Of a stretch of 6,645 nt of DNA, positions 1-4,870 are shown one piece after another. Under the pieces are notes generated by a model. It searched no databases and had not been told where the DNA came from. It saw only the letters and a list, made by a program, of their open reading frames with translations. The stretch's first letter is position 1; each line of letters starts with the position of its first letter. A program made the position numbers and the translations under genes. Origin of the DNA: Candidatus Wildermuthbacteria bacterium (GTDB taxonomy: Bacteria > Patescibacteriota > Minisyncoccia > Minisyncoccales > UBA10102); assembly GCA_016177245.1 (NCBI GenBank), contig JACOVR010000048.1, forward strand, positions 1 through 6,645, in the 5' to 3' direction.

Positions 1-541
1 CTCCGGTGGTGATATACAAACGTTCATCGGGACCGAAGGCGATGCGGCCGCCATTGTGCACCGAAGCTCCCGGGATCCCTTCGATAATTATTTTTGCGTC
101 GCTAAGCGTTTTTCCATCGAATTTGTAGCGCACCACCTGATTGGTAATTCTCTCCTGTTTTTCGGTAGTGAAATACAGGTAGATGAACTTACTGAACGCA
201 TAGTCGGGGTGCAGCGCCAAGCCCAAAAGCCCGCCCTCTCCTCTCTCTGCAACGCCCGGCACGGAAATCGAAACAGGATTTTTCCCAACTACGCGGAGCG
301 TCCCTTGCCGCTCGGTAACCAAAAAATCACCATCCGGAAGAAATCCAATCTCCCATGGAGTATCCAAATCTTCTGCAACCACGGTGAACTCGCCCGCCTC
401 ATTGCTCTTTGGGCTTTGGGTAGATTCTTCGTCTACACCCTGTTCTGGTATCCTTTGCGACTCCTCGGTTTTAAACAACGCTATAAAAACTCCTCCTATT
501 GCCACAACAACAAATAAAACCAACCATATTTTTCTTCCCAT
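1..541 (-). CDS. PQQ-dependent aldose/glucose-sorbosone dehydrogenase-like protein, membrane-anchored, N-terminal part only
   Basis: The reading frame starts at an ATG at 541-539 and stays open for 180 codons to the left edge, so the 3' part lies outside the window. Residues about 5-22 form one hydrophobic helix after MGRK, followed by a polar Glu/Ser/Pro linker to about residue 50. This predicts a tethered, outward-facing enzyme; no lipobox Cys is seen. The beta-propeller then begins with family hallmarks: LDTPWEIGFLPDG (59-71), LVTERQGTLRV (74-84), GEGGLLGLALHPDYAF (101-116) and VHNGGRIAFGPDERLYITTG (161-180). His162 matches the catalytic base of soluble glucose dehydrogenase and the Asd/YliI family, which oxidise aldoses using PQQ and calcium. 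Family assignment is firm; substrate and cofactor use are inferred from the family. The PQQ-contacting and calcium residues of the later blades cannot be checked here. No Shine-Dalgarno is visible before the ATG. Confidence 0.9.
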   Translation of the reverse strand, partial: MGRKIWLVLFVVVAIGGVFIALFKTEESQRIPEQGVDEESTQSPKSNEAGEFTVVAEDLDTPWEIGFLPDGDFLVTERQGTLRVVGKNPVSISVPGVAERGEGGLLGLALHPDYAFSKFIYLYFTTEKQERITNQVVRYKFDGKTLSDAKIIIEGIPGASVHNGGRIAFGPDERLYITTG

Positions 542-552
542 ATATGCTTTTT

Positions 553-564
553 AGTGTATCAGAA
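553..564 (-). promoter_or_regulatory. Possible extended -10 promoter of the sugar dehydrogenase gene
   Basis: On the minus strand the sequence TGATACACT (extended -10 form TG-N-TACACT, 4 of 6 matches to TATAAT; hexamer at 558-553) lies 11 bases before the ATG at 541. No convincing -35 box is present. The terminator of the upstream gene sits just before it, so the dehydrogenase needs its own promoter, and this is the best candidate. The predicted leader would be only a few bases long. Confidence 0.3.
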
Positions 565-578
565 ATCTGAAAAATCGG

Positions 579-608
579 AAATAAAAAGCGGCGTGGTGTG
601 TCGCCGCT
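579..608 (-). terminator. Intrinsic terminator after the small membrane protein gene
   Basis: Positions 602-608 and 587-593 form a perfect 7-bp GC-rich stem (AGCGGCG / CGCCGCT) with an 8-base loop. On the minus strand it is followed directly by a T-rich tract (TTTTATTT). It lies 22 bases after the stop codon of the gene ending at 631, as expected for a rho-independent terminator closing the leftward five-gene run. The plus-strand reading lacks a T-tract. Confidence 0.8.
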
Positions 609-630
609 GGAACAATGTTATCACACGACC

Positions 631-873
631 TCAACGGATTGTGGCCCACAAAAGAAAACCAGCCACAACGGCTGCCCAGCCCCCTCCGGATAATGCGCTT
701 GCCCACAACGGCAACCCCACGAGTACGGCAAGGGAGAAACCGAGGGGTACCCCTACCGCTGCCGCAGTAAACAGGCCAGCGAGGGATACCAGAGCGAGCA
801 TTATCATCACGTGAGGCCCAAGCCCTTTTGTCTGCAGGGGCCATCCGAGATCTTCCATTCTTTCATTACCCAT
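631..873 (-). CDS. Small multi-TM membrane protein, function unknown (80 aa)
   Basis: I do not recognise the family. The first 20 residues are polar. From about residue 21 to 79 the protein is almost wholly hydrophobic and rich in Ala, Gly, Leu and Val, with Pro43, Pro55 and a GGG turn at 63-65. This fits two or three closely packed membrane helices (roughly 22-41, 43-61 and 63-78). The start at 873 is chosen because AAGGAG (883-888) lies 9 bases upstream; a later ATG at codon 6 is spaced less well. The gene follows the HsdR-N-like gene by 58 bases and is followed by a strong terminator, so it is probably the last gene of the run that begins with the toxin-antitoxin pair. A holin-like, anchor or effector role would be speculation. 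Other frames over this stretch are open but show no family-like features. Confidence 0.7.
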   Translation of the reverse strand: MGNERMEDLGWPLQTKGLGPHVMIMLALVSLAGLFTAAAVGVPLGFSLAVLVGLPLWASALSGGGWAAVVAGFLLWATIR

Positions 874-882
874 GCCCTTGAG

Positions 883-888
883 CTCCTT
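883..888 (-). promoter_or_regulatory. Strong Shine-Dalgarno site (AAGGAG)
   Basis: AAGGAG on the minus strand, 9 bases before the ATG at 873-871, fixes the start of the small membrane protein. It is the only near-consensus ribosome binding site seen in the window, in contrast to several genes here with no such site. A short hairpin (GTACC/GGTAC arms, 889-899) sits immediately upstream of it in the transcript. Confidence 0.7.
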
Positions 889-931
889 GTACCTGGTACT
901 ATAGATTTTCTATATCTTTTCTTGCACAAAG

Positions 932-1456
932 TCAACCGCTGGGGATTGCGTCTTGCACGGGGCAGCCGGCTTTGTGCCAGGCGGAAAATGCAGGGTATAT
1001 GCGAAAATCAATCGTTTTGAACTGACGGGAAAAATTCCCCTGGTCATACCTCCTTGTATAATACACAAGATAGGCGGGCAAGGAATCAGCCGGGAAGGCA
1101 GCAGCAATTTCAAAGAGTTTGCGCAGATTCCCTTCCTGCTTTTCTTCGTACAGGTGCGGCGCCTCCACGCCAAACAAGAGAAATGGTTTGTGGCCGGAAG
1201 CTTCCACCAGCACGTCTGCTTCAATATACCGGAGCGGAGCGCTCTGGAGCGCAACCAAAGCGTTCACGCGAATCACATCGGGGTGATAGTGATAGTTATC
1301 CATCAGTTCCACAACGAGTTGGGCTTTTACCAATTCTTTTTCGGGCGGAAAGGGCGGTCCTTCCTCACCTCCATAGGCAATTTGCGATGCCTCTTTGAAT
1401 TCAAGACGCGCAAACCTCACTGCGTGAAAAATAAGCTGAACGGCTGAAGGAGTCAT
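932..1456 (-). CDS. Stand-alone HsdR N-terminal-like (PD-(D/E)xK fold) protein with degenerate catalytic motif
   Basis: The 174-residue protein resembles the N-terminal domain of type I restriction R subunits (HSDR_N class), found alone rather than fused to a helicase. The order of features fits: a helical start with a conserved-looking Glu (PEKELVKAQLVVELM, 38-52), the YHYHPDVIRVN segment (55-65), a strand with Asp81 (IEADVLVEA, 78-86), then PFLLFGVEAP (91-100), and a helix with EKQEGNLRKLFEIAAAF (105-121) before AYLVYYTRR. In active family members the second strand reads like IIEVKAP. Here the aligned ExK positions are Gly96 and Glu98, so both catalytic residues appear lost. A nucleic-acid-binding or structural role is therefore more likely than cleavage (inference). 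Its ATG overlaps the radC stop as ATGA, implying translational coupling; there is no good Shine-Dalgarno. The family call is from motif pattern only. Confidence 0.6.
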   Translation of the reverse strand: MTPSAVQLIFHAVRFARLEFKEASQIAYGGEEGPPFPPEKELVKAQLVVELMDNYHYHPDVIRVNALVALQSAPLRYIEADVLVEASGHKPFLLFGVEAPHLYEEKQEGNLRKLFEIAAAFPADSLPAYLVYYTRRYDQGNFSRQFKTIDFRIYPAFSAWHKAGCPVQDAIPSG

Positions 1457-2148
1457 GGAAGAAGTTTCTGCTCTTTAAAGCTCAAAAACTTTGCGTTTGC
1501 CACTATGACGTGATCGGCCACATCAATCCCCAAAAGCTTTCCTGCTTCTGCAAGACGTCTTGTAATTTCGATGTCGTCTCCTGATGGTTCGGGATCATCT
1601 GAAGGATGATTGTGGGCCACCACGATATGGGCTGCGTGGCGGCGTATCGCCGCTTCAAACGTTTCTCTCGGGTGCACGATGCTTGCGTTCAGGGTCCCCA
1701 CAGAGATCGTGTCGATTCCTAGGGGCTTGTTGCGAGCGTCAAAAGAAAGAACGAAAAAATGCTCCTTTGCGTAATTTCGTATCTTTGATTTTACCAACCG
1801 GTATATTGCTTCGGGGGAGGTGATGGATTTTTGTTTCTCCTTGTTTGTTTTTGCAGGTTGAATTCTGCGCGCCATTTCAAAACAGGCCTTCAGTTGAGAG
1901 GCCTTCGCAATGCCAAGTCCTTTGATGGTTTGCAAATCTTCCAATGAAGCAGAGAGCACCCCTTCCAGCGAACCAAACCTTGAAAGAAGTTTTTGGACGG
2001 TCATCATGACCGATTCGCCATTCATGCCCCTGCCAAGCACCAAGGCAAGAATCTCCTGCGCGGAGAGGGCTTCTGGACCAAAAGCCGCAAGACGTTCACG
2101 AGGACGTTCTTCTGCGGGCAAATCGCGAACCGTGAATGATTGTTTCAT
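1453..2148 (-). CDS. radC: RadC family JAB/MPN domain protein
   Basis: This is a full-length RadC (UPF0758/YsxA-like) protein of 231 residues, close to the usual size. Residues about 1-55 form the family's N-terminal helical region (PRERLAAFGPEALSAQEILALVLGR, split over 16-40). A helix-hairpin-helix follows (LEDLQTIKGLGIAKASQLKA, 69-88), then a Lys-rich linker (100-108) and the JAB/MPN+ metallo-domain (about 110-229). The JAMM zinc ligands are intact: HPRE with Glu162, His179 and His181 in HNHP, Ser189 and Asp192 (HxHx7Sx2D). The usual HPSGDP reads HPSDDP. Despite the name, RadC is not an established DNA repair enzyme; JAB domains are zinc isopeptidase or protease folds, and RadC genes often occur in mobile or defence regions. 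Its ATG overlaps the toxin stop (ATGA) and its stop overlaps the next start (ATGA), placing it in the middle of a tightly coupled operon. Confidence 0.95.
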   Translation of the reverse strand: MKQSFTVRDLPAEERPRERLAAFGPEALSAQEILALVLGRGMNGESVMMTVQKLLSRFGSLEGVLSASLEDLQTIKGLGIAKASQLKACFEMARRIQPAKTNKEKQKSITSPEAIYRLVKSKIRNYAKEHFFVLSFDARNKPLGIDTISVGTLNASIVHPRETFEAAIRRHAAHIVVAHNHPSDDPEPSGDDIEITRRLAEAGKLLGIDVADHVIVANAKFLSFKEQKLLP

Positions 2149-2411
2149 AACAATTTTGAGCGATAGGAATGTCCTCGGTGAGTAATCTCTGCCACGATAA
2201 TGAGCTGTCGTACCTCAAGAATCTTATAGACAATTCGGTACGGCCATGATCGCACAGAATAATATCCCCGGTATTTCCCTTTTAGTTTCTTGCCCTGGAA
2301 AGGATTGCTCCGCACGAGGGAAAGTACAGTTTCGACTCGCAGTTTATCTCTTCCTTGAAGCCGTTCGAGGTTTTTGCCTGCCTTGGGATGTACGACGAGG
2401 GTGTACTCCAT
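2145..2411 (-). CDS. RelE/ParE superfamily toxin (mRNA interferase-like)
   Basis: The 88-residue protein has the RelE/ParE layout: N-terminal strand (MEYTLVVHPKAGKNL, 1-15), helical pair (to about residue 36), LKGKYRGYYSVRSWPYRIVYKI (43-64) and a closing strand with ITHRGHSYRS (76-85). The G-YYSVR-PYRIVY pattern and the terminal HRxxxY are characteristic; His77, Arg78 and Tyr82 fall where RelE-type toxins carry residues for ribosome-dependent mRNA cleavage. Family toxins cut mRNA or, for ParE, inhibit gyrase; the RelE-like C-terminus favours the former. The start lies 68 bases inside the 3' end of the antitoxin gene in another frame, without a clear Shine-Dalgarno, so it probably depends on antitoxin translation. 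The stop overlaps the radC start (ATGA), which is unusual because toxin genes commonly end their own small operon. Confidence 0.88.
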   Translation of the reverse strand: MEYTLVVHPKAGKNLERLQGRDKLRVETVLSLVRSNPFQGKKLKGKYRGYYSVRSWPYRIVYKILEVRQLIIVAEITHRGHSYRSKLL

Positions 2412-2730
2412 AGCGTTGATTTTTTATCGCTTTATCTGCGACCACAAAACCCTCCTGCGCGAGAATCTTTTCGAGGGTAGGATAATTTTTATACGCGCCG
2501 CTCTGAATGTCTTGCTCCACTTCTTCAATGTGTTTGGCGAGATCAGGAATTTCCTCAAGAGTTGCAATCGTCTCCCACAATGATTCAAACTCTTCCACGG
2601 ACAAAATTACTGCCTTTGGTTTGCCGTTTTCCGTGAGGGTATAGTAAGTATCGGGTTTTTGCACCTCGTTTATAATCTCAAAAATCCTCTTTCTCGCCTC
2701 GGTGATGGGAATAGTTCTTTTGGGGTCCAT
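2344..2730 (-). CDS. Phd/YefM family antitoxin
   Basis: The 128-residue protein begins with the Phd/YefM DNA-binding fold: IPITEARKRIFEIINEVQKP (7-26), then YYTLTENGKPKAVILSVEEFESL (29-51), the classical TxNGKPxAVI core. The acidic helical part (about 55-95) includes ETIATLEEIPDLAKHIEEVE, the region that usually wraps and neutralises the toxin. The last 20 or so residues are strongly basic (VHPRRTSQGRQKPRTASRKR, 109-128) and are encoded where the gene overlaps the toxin start. Family members repress their own promoter, with the toxin as co-repressor, and the palindromic site at 2736-2755 is a fitting operator. Only 11 bases separate the -10 box from the ATG and no ribosome binding site is seen, so the mRNA is probably near-leaderless. 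Confidence 0.9.
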   Translation of the reverse strand: MDPKRTIPITEARKRIFEIINEVQKPDTYYTLTENGKPKAVILSVEEFESLWETIATLEEIPDLAKHIEEVEQDIQSGAYKNYPTLEKILAQEGFVVADKAIKNQRYGVHPRRTSQGRQKPRTASRKR

Positions 2731-2735
2731 GATAT

Positions 2736-2755
2736 ATGTACATTATAGCGTACAT
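2736..2755. promoter_or_regulatory. Palindromic operator over the -10 box
   Basis: Perfect 6-bp inverted arms ATGTAC (2736-2741) and GTACAT (2750-2755) flank an 8-base spacer that contains the TATAAT box. A symmetric site over the promoter of a Phd/YefM antitoxin gene is the expected binding site for dimeric antitoxin. The arms are seen directly; the binding is inferred. Confidence 0.65.
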
Positions 2756-2771
2756 CAAACACCCCTGTCAA
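2742..2771 (-). promoter_or_regulatory. Consensus promoter of the toxin-antitoxin/radC operon
   Basis: On the minus strand a perfect TTGACA (2771-2766) and a perfect TATAAT (2747-2742) are separated by 18 bases. The predicted start of transcription, about 7 bases past the -10 box, is near 2735, leaving roughly five bases before the ATG at 2730. This is the strongest promoter in the window and fits tight repression by the antitoxin. Confidence 0.85.
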
Positions 2772-2823
2772 GCCCGTGTATAAAAAATGTTATTATGCAA
2801 CTAATATCACAAAAAAAATCTGG

Positions 2824-2854
2824 AATAAAAAGTTCCGGCGGGGTGCAGGAACTT
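2824..2854 (-). terminator. Intrinsic terminator after the Cys-rich protein gene
   Basis: On the minus strand AAGTTCC (2854-2848) pairs with GGAACTT (2836-2830) across an 11-base loop and is followed by TTTATTCC. The stem begins 20 bases after the stop codon at 2875. A second T-run (complement of the A8 tract near 2811-2818) follows a little further on. The stem is modest in GC, so termination may be incomplete. Confidence 0.6.
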
Positions 2855-2874
2855 AACCATCGATGCCCTCGATA

Positions 2875-3084
2875 TTAAAAGTTTGTGTGCTCGACCTTTG
2901 ACGAAAGCGGATCTCTGCAGGTGCACCGTGTCTGGGGTTCGTTGCAGGTTTTGCACTTTGGCATGCAATGGTCATAATCTCCCCCGCACCCATGCCTGAG
3001 ATCGTGAGCTTTCATGACGGCCTTGCACATGTCGCACTTGTAGCCATCAGTCGGGCCGCCGCATTTTCTGCATAAAGGTTCCAT
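2875..3084 (-). CDS. Cys-rich zinc-knuckle-like small protein (69 aa)
   Basis: This short protein has ten cysteines in 69 residues, arranged as CxxC (5, 8), CxxC (17, 20), Cys33, Cys40, CxxC (44, 47) and CxC (54, 56), with His27, His31 and His39 between them. The spacing suggests two or three zinc-binding knuckles, the first (LCRKCGGPTDGYKCDMCK, 4-21) like a zinc ribbon. It lacks a signal peptide, so it probably acts in the cytoplasm, perhaps binding nucleic acid or protein; no function is known to me. Similar Cys-rich short proteins occur in CPR genomes as far as I recall, but I cannot confirm this. It has its own promoter and terminator and so forms a single-gene unit. There is no other in-frame ATG upstream. 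The -10 box ends five bases before the ATG, so a leaderless mRNA is predicted. Confidence 0.75.
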   Translation of the reverse strand: MEPLCRKCGGPTDGYKCDMCKAVMKAHDLRHGCGGDYDHCMPKCKTCNEPQTRCTCRDPLSSKVEHTNF

Positions 3085-3089
3085 ATTCC

Positions 3090-3117
3090 ATCATAAATCT
3101 TTACAAAGTCAAGTCAA
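3090..3117 (-). promoter_or_regulatory. Promoter of the Cys-rich protein gene
   Basis: On the minus strand TTGACT (3117-3112) and TATGAT (3095-3090) are spaced by 16 bases; each matches consensus in 5 of 6 positions. A second, overlapping TTGACT (3112-3107) is too close to the -10 box to serve. Transcription would begin at or next to the ATG at 3084, giving no leader. Confidence 0.65.
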
Positions 3118-3180
3118 GCAAGCCATCGACGAAGTTGCCGGTACAATACGCAAAAAAAGCGAGCGAGAAGAGCAATGATG

Positions 3181-3218
3181 TTTCGGCAAATCCTCACGAT
3201 CGTGAAAAAGTGCCGAAA
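3181..3218. repeat. Nested inverted repeats (palindrome within a stem)
   Basis: Outer arms TTTCGGCA (3181-3188) and TGCCGAAA (3211-3218) are perfect 8-bp inverted repeats. Between them, five bases in on each side, lies a perfect 12-bp palindrome made of TCACGA and TCGTGA (3194-3205). The element lies in the 157-base gap between the CAP gene (stop at 3242) and the Cys-rich gene. It could slow or end transcription of the CAP gene, but no T-tract follows on either strand. A protein-binding site or a small structured RNA is also possible. The rest of the gap, apart from the promoter near 3100, shows nothing I can assign. Confidence 0.6.
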
Positions 3219-3241
3219 ACTACAAAATAGGGTTTCTCTGA

Positions 3242-4099
3242 TCAAGAACTCAAGGAGGCAACGCAATTGTTGAAGACCCGAACTTGAGTGTTGTAGGTTT
3301 CGACAAGGGTTTTCGCGCCCTGCACCAGTGTATTGTACTGATTCACCAGCGCATTATATTCATCAACTTTTGCGTTGTATTCCTGGCCCCTCTTTGGGCG
3401 CGTATTTTCAATTTCCTCTCTCATTTGGCTAAGCTCGTTTTCGATCCCGCCAATCTCGAGCTGCGCATCCTCAATCTGGGTTTGCAACGGAACATCGGGA
3501 CGCGGGCACAACGACGAGGGCGCTCCAAAAATCTGAACAGCGAGCCACAACTCCTTTTCTTCGAATATCCCCTTCCCCACTGCAATACCTATTTCTCTGT
3601 GGGATCCTTTCAAAATGTTTGCCCGGTGGCCGGGGCTGTCCATCCACGCCTGCGCCAACGCCTTGTCGTCTTGGTAGTTGCCCAGCGCGAGATTTTCTCC
3701 AATGGAAATAAATTCATAGCCCGCGTCCTTTGCCAAATCCCCTGCTCCCTCCCCAGTGGGGGCAACGTGCGCAAAATACTGCCGTGCAAACATGTCCTGG
3801 AGCTTTTTTGAGGCGGCAACGTCGAGCCGGGCATTTGAGAGCAACGAAACAAGGCCACTCTGGAAACGATGAACATTCGTCCATTGCAACACGCCCTGTT
3901 TTGTCAAAACAGAAGCGGCCTGCGGAGGCGTTTCAGGGCCCCGCAGAGGCGGAGGAGCTGAAATAAATTTTTCGATCTCCTGAACAACAAAATCTTTGGA
4001 AGGGGCAGAAAGAGAAGGAAACTCCTGCCCAAAAGAAGGAAATAAAAAAAATCCTGCCGCCAGGATCAGAAAAGAAAATAAAACAAAAATAGTCCTCAT
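3242..4099 (-). CDS. Secreted CAP (SCP/PR-1, YkwD-like) domain protein with C-terminal coiled coil
   Basis: The 285-residue protein starts with a signal peptide or N-terminal anchor (hydrophobic 4-23, possible cleavage near FPSFGQ), then a Pro-rich linker (48-60). The CAP domain spans about 68-193 with family motifs YFAHVAPTGEG (108-118), SIGENLALG (132-140), AWMDSPGHRANIL (151-163) and EIGIAVGKG (169-177); His111, Glu135 and His158 line the usual cavity. From about 205 to 282 the chain is helical and ends in six heptads of the form [YF]NxxVxx (241-282), broken only once by AKTLVET. Cys198 and Cys279 bracket the coiled coil and could pair between or within chains outside the cell. CAP proteins in bacteria are extracytoplasmic with mostly unknown activity. 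It stands as a single gene, with no Shine-Dalgarno before the ATG. Confidence 0.9.
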   Translation of the reverse strand: MRTIFVLFSFLILAAGFFLFPSFGQEFPSLSAPSKDFVVQEIEKFISAPPPLRGPETPPQAASVLTKQGVLQWTNVHRFQSGLVSLLSNARLDVAASKKLQDMFARQYFAHVAPTGEGAGDLAKDAGYEFISIGENLALGNYQDDKALAQAWMDSPGHRANILKGSHREIGIAVGKGIFEEKELWLAVQIFGAPSSLCPRPDVPLQTQIEDAQLEIGGIENELSQMREEIENTRPKRGQEYNAKVDEYNALVNQYNTLVQGAKTLVETYNTQVRVFNNCVASLSS

Positions 4100-4165
4100 C
4101 GAATTTCATTGCTGTTTTAAAAACCCAACGACGATGGCGATGCGAAAATATCTATCCATACATGT

Positions 4166-4174
4166 AGTATAACA
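4166..4174 (-). promoter_or_regulatory. Possible extended -10 promoter of the CAP gene
   Basis: On the minus strand TGTTATACT fits the extended -10 form, with TATACT (4171-4166) matching 5 of 6 positions. It lies just after the uppS stop codon and about 66 bases before the CAP start; no -35 box is evident. It would give the CAP gene a leader of about 60 bases. No terminator separates it from uppS, so read-through from uppS is also possible. Confidence 0.4.
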
Positions 4175-4870
4175 TTAATGGCCAAATCTGCGCTTCCGTT
4201 GGCTAAACTCCTCAAGCGCCTGGTTGAAATCTTCCTCCGTGAAATCGGGCCAGTATTTCGGGGAAAAATACAACTCTGCGTACGCTGATTGCCAGAGAAG
4301 AAAATTCGAAAAACGTTTTTCTCCTCCTGCGCGGATCACAAGATCGGGTTCGGGCAGACCGGCTGTGGAAAGGAAAGCGGGAAAAGTGCTTTCATCAATT
4401 TGTTCGGCGGCAAGACCCTGACTCATCATTTTTTTGACCGCCTGCACAATATCCCATCGCCCGCCATAACTGATGGCGAGATTCAAAAAAAGCTGATCCT
4501 GTTTTTGTGTTGCGGTTTCTACGTCTTGAATAATTTTTTGGAGAGACGAAGGCAGTCGTTCTTTCTGGCCGATAATCCTCACCCGCACCCCATCTTTTTG
4601 AAATTTTTCCATATTGTTCTTGTCGGAAAGGCCTTTCTCAAACAATGTCATCAGATAGTTCACTTCTTGGCGCGATCTGCCCCAATTCTCCGTGGAAAAT
4701 CCGTAGGCAGTGAGAACGTTCACTCCCCTTGCTTTTGCCCACTCGCAAAGCCGCAAGACATTTTCATACCCTGCCCTGTGCCCTTCCAAAGACGGAAGCC
4801 CTTGTTCTTTTGCCCAGCGTCTGTTCCCGTCAAGAAAAAAAACGATATGTTTTGGTATGATTTCATTCAT
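4175..4870 (-). CDS. uppS: Undecaprenyl (isoprenyl) diphosphate synthase
   Basis: Cis-prenyltransferase of 231 residues, close to the family length. It condenses isopentenyl units onto farnesyl diphosphate to make the C55 lipid carrier for peptidoglycan and envelope glycan assembly, at the cytoplasmic face of the membrane. Family motifs are all present: FLDGNRRWAK (12-21) with catalytic Asp14, GHRAG (30-34), FSTENW (58-63), NLAISYGGRWDI (130-141) and LVIRAGGEKRFSNFLLWQSA (177-196), ending YAELYFSPKYWPDF and RRFGH. The usual IRTGGE or IRTSGE reads IRAGGE, a small change. The start at 4870 is chosen because homologues begin a few residues before this motif. An in-frame ATG at 5023 exists, but the extra 51 residues look unlike any UppS and overlap another gene. 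A weak AAAGGG site lies 8 bases upstream. The ATG overlaps the stop of the small TM gene (ATGA). Confidence 0.95.
   Translation of the reverse strand: MNEIIPKHIVFFLDGNRRWAKEQGLPSLEGHRAGYENVLRLCEWAKARGVNVLTAYGFSTENWGRSRQEVNYLMTLFEKGLSDKNNMEKFQKDGVRVRIIGQKERLPSSLQKIIQDVETATQKQDQLFLNLAISYGGRWDIVQAVKKMMSQGLAAEQIDESTFPAFLSTAGLPEPDLVIRAGGEKRFSNFLLWQSAYAELYFSPKYWPDFTEEDFNQALEEFSQRKRRFGH

Noticed and set aside
551..844. Other frames across the small TM protein region on both strands
   Set aside because: Arg/Pro-rich sequences without signals; the frame at 631-873 has the AAGGAG site and membrane-like composition.
953..1447. Long plus-strand open frame opposite the HsdR-N-like gene
   Set aside because: It is a shadow frame: no domain pattern, no promoter or ribosome site, while the minus frame fits a family and is coupled to radC.
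3129..3180. Possible plus-strand promoter (TACAAT near 3142) for a small RNA
   Set aside because: No matching -35 box and no terminator after it; too weak to call.
3150..3218. Nested palindrome plus the T7 run near 3151-3157 as an intrinsic terminator for the CAP gene
   Set aside because: On the minus strand the T-run lies more than 20 bases beyond the stem, too far for rho-independent termination.
3175..3276. Short plus-strand frame of about 33 codons over the nested palindrome
   Set aside because: It overlaps the CAP gene 3' end, has a basic low-information sequence and no convincing promoter; the palindrome is a better explanation of the structure.
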